32,706 nucleotides of DNA from Nitrosotalea sp. GTDB taxonomy: Archaea; Thermoproteota; Nitrososphaeria; Nitrososphaerales; Nitrosopumilaceae. Location: positions 1 through 32,706 of the forward strand of contig JAHEYD010000012.1 in the NCBI GenBank assembly GCA_023251795.1, read 5' to 3'. The position numbers and the translations under genes are program-made. The stretch's first letter is position 1. Every line of letters starts with the position of its first letter. Below are positions 29,893 through 32,706 of the stretch, one piece after another. The notes under the pieces are model-generated. The model saw only the letters and a program-made list of their open reading frames with translations, was not told the DNA's origin and did not search any database.

Positions 29893-30746
29893 CCACTTAA
29901 CTTTTTTGGATTAACTGCAGTAAGAACCAAAACCTTCCACGGAAAAATAATTTTTCCATTTTTTGTAAATTTCCTAGTATTTTTTTCTACCATCTTCTTC
30001 ATGGCTACAAATTGACGCGAATCAAGAGACTTGAATTTCTTTTTTAGAGGAGTTGTAAGATTAGTGAAATAATCTCTCCAATAATCTTCATATGTTCCTG
30101 GTTTATATTCAAAATTAAGTTCGTAAATGTTGATTTTTTTGAATCCGGCTTTTTTGAATTCCACTCTCAACAGATCTTTTGTTCCAAATCTATGTACTGT
30201 TGGAGTTCCTATTGGAAGAAAGTCTGGTATGAATTTTAGTACTGCACTTGAAATACAGCTAAAATACGGAGCTGTTCTTTTACTCCCATGAACTGCAACA
30301 GTAATTCTACCATCTTTTTTTAGAAATTTACGAACTTTTCTTAACACAAGTTGTACATTTGGGAAAAACATCAAACCATATTGACATGTTATAGCATCAA
30401 ACTCTTCCACAAATTTCATTTTTTCAACATCCGTAACAACAAATTTTACATTTTTTTTCGTATTCCATTTTTTTGCAATCTCTATAGGTCCTGGAGAAAT
30501 ATCTATACCGACCACTTTTCCACTATTGCCTATCTTAGAAGAAATTTTTTTTGTGACTACCCCAGTTCCACATGCCAAATCAAGAACGGTATCCCCCGTT
30601 TTGATTCTAGAAATTTTTACTACTTTTGATGTGCTCTTAAACGGACCTATATCCTTACTTGCCCAATCTGAATGATATTTTGGTGCAAATTCATTCCAAG
30701 TGACTATGATTCTTTTTTTGTACGCTCTTGGATCAAATCTTGGCAT
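29889..30746 (-). CDS. Class I SAM-dependent methyltransferase
   Basis: A 285-residue methyltransferase of the UbiE/MenG-like group. Motif I DTVLDLACGTGVVTKKIS lies near residues 52-70; VVGIDISPGPIEIAKKW near 80 and VTDVEKM near 103 complete the cofactor site. The segment ITCQYGLMFFPNVQLVLRKV is typical of this group, whose members often act on quinones, lipids or small molecules. No partner gene is near, so the substrate cannot be assigned. The gene is monocistronic and starts at MPRFDPRAYKKR. Confidence 0.85.
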   Translation of the reverse strand: MPRFDPRAYKKRIIVTWNEFAPKYHSDWASKDIGPFKSTSKVVKISRIKTGDTVLDLACGTGVVTKKISSKIGNSGKVVGIDISPGPIEIAKKWNTKKNVKFVVTDVEKMKFVEEFDAITCQYGLMFFPNVQLVLRKVRKFLKKDGRITVAVHGSKRTAPYFSCISSAVLKFIPDFLPIGTPTVHRFGTKDLLRVEFKKAGFKKINIYELNFEYKPGTYEDYWRDYFTNLTTPLKKKFKSLDSRQFVAMKKMVEKNTRKFTKNGKIIFPWKVLVLTAVNPKKLSG

Positions 30747-30799
30747 ATTAATTTCTCAAATACGAAGAGCTTTTAACTCTAGCTTTAATTCTTGCACCT

Positions 30800-31366
30800 A
30801 TGCTTGTACATTTTATTTTTGTAGTAAAGAAACAAGATTTAGACAAAAGAACTTGGGAGTTTGAGTATGTGGTACAAATGGCGCAATTTTATAAAATATG
30901 GATTGAAAAAACGTTTTCAAAAAAAATAGAGGTACATGCTGACCAAATGCCAGTTACTCCATCTCTATTTCATCGAATTAACATGGATTCGCTTCTAAAT
31001 GATCACAGGAAAAGAGATGAAAATATTTATCATTTTTACCTCACATATTTTAGGCCATTGTGGACAGATTGTACCTGTGAGGGTTATCATGCAGAAAACT
31101 TTAGTATGGTTTGGTGGCAAACTGGAATCAAAAAAGATGATATCTCGTTTTTGGCAGAAAAAAACTGTACTATAGTATCGCATGAATTAGCTCATGAGTT
31201 TCTTAGGCAAGCAGGTAACAAAAATTATGTCGAGCTTGTTCACGAGATCTGGACAAAACATCTTTTCGCGTCATTACCTTTTGAATACTATGATAACACT
31301 TTTAAAAAAACAGACAAGCCCGCAACTTTTTCAACTATTGATACATCTGAATTTCGGTTATTGTAG
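30800..31366 (+). CDS. Putative zinc metallopeptidase-like protein (HELAH motif)
   Basis: A 188-residue protein with HELAHEF at residues 128-134, an HExxH zinc site (His128, Glu129, His132). NKNYVELVHEIWTKHLF downstream could give the third ligand. The N-terminal 90 residues are not recognised, and the protein has no signal peptide or membrane helix. TCEGYHAENFSMVWWQTG before the motif is rich in aromatic residues. It may be a cytosolic zincin; activity is not shown. There is no helpful neighbourhood. Confidence 0.6.
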   Translation: MLVHFIFVVKKQDLDKRTWEFEYVVQMAQFYKIWIEKTFSKKIEVHADQMPVTPSLFHRINMDSLLNDHRKRDENIYHFYLTYFRPLWTDCTCEGYHAENFSMVWWQTGIKKDDISFLAEKNCTIVSHELAHEFLRQAGNKNYVELVHEIWTKHLFASLPFEYYDNTFKKTDKPATFSTIDTSEFRLL

Positions 31367-31408
31367 AATCACCAGTTTCTTTTAATCTTGAAATTCTAAA
31401 TTTGATCT

Positions 31409-31630
31409 GTGTTAAGTTGTAAAGGAGAATGCAAAACTACCTTTAAGCAGTCACTTGGTAAAACAATATTTCGTTATATGAACGGACAAAAAAGATGTAG
31501 TATCTGCAGTGTCTATTTCAGATGGAGTGGATCAAAATGTCCTTGTTGCAATGCTGTATTGCATGTTAGACCAAGACATTCTCGTGCAAAAGAAAAGTAT
31601 TATGAAATAGCTGGCATAAGGTGGCTGTAA
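31409..31630 (+). CDS. Small zinc-ribbon-like protein, 73 aa
   Basis: A 73-residue protein starting with GTG. It has six cysteines besides a basic core: CKGEC near the start, then CSIC (KRCSICSVYF) and CPCC (SKCPCCNAV), which can bind one or two zinc ions. The start carrying LSCKGEC is conserved in character with similar archaeal minis. It is very basic, hinting at nucleic-acid binding. A later ATG at 31478 would drop the first pair of cysteines. Confidence 0.6.
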   Translation: MLSCKGECKTTFKQSLGKTIFRYMNGQKRCSICSVYFRWSGSKCPCCNAVLHVRPRHSRAKEKYYEIAGIRWL

Positions 31631-31663
31631 AAGACTATAAGTAGGTCTATGTGGATTTTTTTC

Positions 31664-31777
31664 ATGCCTGAATTTATCTGTCCAGACTGTAGAAAACAAA
31701 TATCTCATGAAAATGAAACTACTTTAAATATGGAAAAAGGTGTGCACGCTAAATTTTGCCCGAAAAAGGCAAAATAA
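31664..31777 (+). CDS. 37-residue zinc-finger miniprotein
   Basis: A 37-codon frame encoding a CPDC pair near the start and HAKFC near the end, a C-x2-C...H-x3-C layout like a single zinc knuckle. A TATA-like GACTATAAGT near 31632-31641 is about 27 bases before the ATG, as for other leaderless genes here. The last codons are Lys-rich. It is convergent with the 210-aa gene. Function unknown. Confidence 0.6.
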   Translation: MPEFICPDCRKQISHENETTLNMEKGVHAKFCPKKAK

Positions 31778-31778
31778 T

Positions 31779-32411
31779 CTAGCACTTTGTAACTGAATAT
31801 ATCCTATTTTCAAAACTTGCTGTCTTGAAGTCTATTTTATTTTCTGGATCTTTTTTACGCGCCTTACTTAGATTCTCAAGATTTACAAGCGCTTCGCCTT
31901 CAAAACCTACTGAGGATCCGTAAATTCCATCTGTCAAAAGAGTACCATGCTCGCCTTTCTTGATATCGTCCACTATTTCATAAAATTTTATGGCCTCTCT
32001 TTTGTTTATAGGACCACCTGTTGATTTGTTAAAGCCAACTGCTACATACATTCCATTATTTTTTACAGCAACAGGTACTTTGTGAACCTTGCTAGAAGCG
32101 CCCTGGATTCTTTCATTAAGTAAAATTTCACACTTGTGAAACATGCTTGAGATATAAGCACAAAAACGATAGTTAGCATAAATACCAGCGGAATCTTCCT
32201 CACAATCAACAAAAACCTTGTGAAGAAGTTCAAGAGCAGAATCATTCATACTTTGCAGCCGATCCTCAATCCTTCCCTTTTTTACTAGATCAGATTGACA
32301 ATCTTCTGCCACTTTTTCAAGAATGAAATGTGGCAGGTTGTAGTTTTTCAGAGCAGAAACATATGTTCCTGTCTTTGAAATGCCAAAACTGGGAAAATTG
32401 CCACGACTCAA
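31779..32411 (-). CDS. Conserved hypothetical protein, 210 aa
   Basis: I do not recognise this protein. It is mixed alpha/beta, with a helical first half containing four cysteines (EDCQSD, VDCEED, RFCAYI, HKCEIL) and a second half rich in glycine and short strands (KVPVAVKNNGMYVAVGFNKS, then GTLLTDGIYGSSVGFEGEA). No signal peptide or membrane segment. The spread of the cysteines does not suggest a metal site. It stands alone between a miniprotein and tRNA-Trp. Confidence 0.6.
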   Translation of the reverse strand: MSRGNFPSFGISKTGTYVSALKNYNLPHFILEKVAEDCQSDLVKKGRIEDRLQSMNDSALELLHKVFVDCEEDSAGIYANYRFCAYISSMFHKCEILLNERIQGASSKVHKVPVAVKNNGMYVAVGFNKSTGGPINKREAIKFYEIVDDIKKGEHGTLLTDGIYGSSVGFEGEALVNLENLSKARKKDPENKIDFKTASFENRIYSVTKC

Positions 32412-32555
32412 TTTAATATCACTCCGACATAATTGAAAGTGAATTTAATTATAACCATGCAGGATTTCATTGTATAGCTTTTCGCTTATAACTGTTCGCT
32501 AAAATATAGATTGAGATGGTGGGGCCGACCGGAGTTGAACCGGCGACACACGGGT

Positions 32556-32609
32556 CACTACAGCTCCAAACTGTACATCATCCTTTCGTCAGTGAAGCTT
32601 GTGAAACCA
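32556..32609 (-). other. tRNA-Trp intron 2, canonical 37/38 site (54 bases) with C/D-like boxes
   Basis: Bulge TG^A at the 3' cut; the central helix CTCC/GTAG has one mismatch. Read 5' to 3', the intron holds CTGA and then GATGATG, the D' and C' type boxes. TGGAGC in the intron is a perfect complement of the anticodon region GCTCCA. Confidence 0.65.
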
Positions 32610-32618
32610 CTGGAGCCC

Positions 32619-32644
32619 TTAGCGGTGATCATGTGATCTATCCT
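32619..32644 (-). other. tRNA-Trp intron 1, non-canonical 28/29 site (26 bases)
   Basis: Central helix GGCG with CGCT (one G-U pair), bulges AC^A and AA^G, inner hairpin GATC-ACAT-GATC. The cuts restore the anticodon stem ACGGG/CCCGT. Confidence 0.75.
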
Positions 32645-32706
32645 GTCGCCATGCCTGGCTAGGCTACGACCCCACGCAAGTGAGATAAATACACTAGAAT
32701 TTTAAT

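Larger units (their letters stand above)
32520..32673 (-). tRNA. tRNA-Trp (CCA anticodon) with two introns
   Basis: A 154-base gene on the minus strand for a 74-base tRNA. Acceptor arms GGGGTCG and CGGCCCC pair, discriminator A. The D stem is GCC/GGC, the T arm GCCGG/CCGGT, the loop CTCCAGA after splicing gives anticodon CCA. Two insertions must be removed: 26 bases between positions 28 and 29, and 54 bases at 37/38. Joining restores the anticodon stem ACGGG/CCCGT. The cognate synthetase gene trpS is in the same window. No CCA end is encoded. Confidence 0.85.

Noticed and set aside
1-32706. CRISPR arrays, insertion sequences, prophage or replication origin
   Set aside because: No regularly spaced repeats, transposase or integrase genes, phage proteins or Cdc6/origin repeats were seen.

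Overview
The window is a slice of the chromosome of an ammonia-oxidising archaeon (Nitrososphaerota/Thaumarchaeota), most like the Nitrosopumilus/Nitrosarchaeum group. The grounds are the archaeal ammonia monooxygenase genes (amoA, amoX, amoC, amoB), archaeal-type ribosomal proteins S3Ae and S15, a KEOPS Pcc1 subunit, a geranylgeranyl-lipid reductase, archaeal PheST and TrpRS, tRNA introns at bulge-helix-bulge sites, AT-rich DNA, and many genes with a TATA box about 25 bases before the start codon, as expected for leaderless transcripts.

Layout. Positions 1-800 hold the end of a transketolase subunit and a transaldolase (non-oxidative pentose phosphate pathway). Positions 940-4440 hold an unknown gene and a leftward MoxR ATPase / VWA / ASCH cassette. 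Positions 4500-5970 encode a geranylgeranyl reductase. A box C/D guide RNA candidate follows at 6020-6087. Positions 6110-10782 are a leftward information-processing operon: rps15, DHH/RecJ nuclease, pcc1, serS, rps3ae, COG1325 RNA-binding protein and a very short Pop5-like RNase P subunit.

Positions 10890-14960 are the ammonia oxidation region: two small membrane proteins (AmoY/AmoZ candidates), an anchored exported protein, amoB on the minus strand, then amoC, amoX and amoA on the plus strand. Each gene has its own TATA box and most have their own T-rich terminator. An orphan adenine DNA methyltransferase and two tRNA genes follow. Positions 16250-18280 hold small thaumarchaeal proteins and a winged-helix regulator fused to a degenerate B12-binding-like module. 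Its upstream region can fold as a three-way junction. Positions 18385-21281 are a polyhydroxyalkanoate locus: phaE, phaC, a phasin-like/AbrB fusion and an alpha/beta hydrolase.

The right third holds tRNA-Ile, a thioredoxin-fold protein, tRNA-Ala, a 33-residue membrane miniprotein, an exported FxLYD-like protein, coaD, trpS, divergent pheST, a double-hairpin H/ACA RNA candidate, an EVE protein, a stand-alone Lrp/AsnC sensor domain, a methyltransferase, a putative zincin, two tiny zinc proteins, an unknown gene and tRNA-Trp.

The most notable signals are RNA: three of five tRNA genes have introns (two of them carry two each, one of each pair at a non-canonical site), one H/ACA and one C/D guide RNA candidate are hidden in intergenic gaps, and an unassigned three-way-junction fold lies before the B12-like regulator. 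All calls come from reading the sequence; no database search was run.
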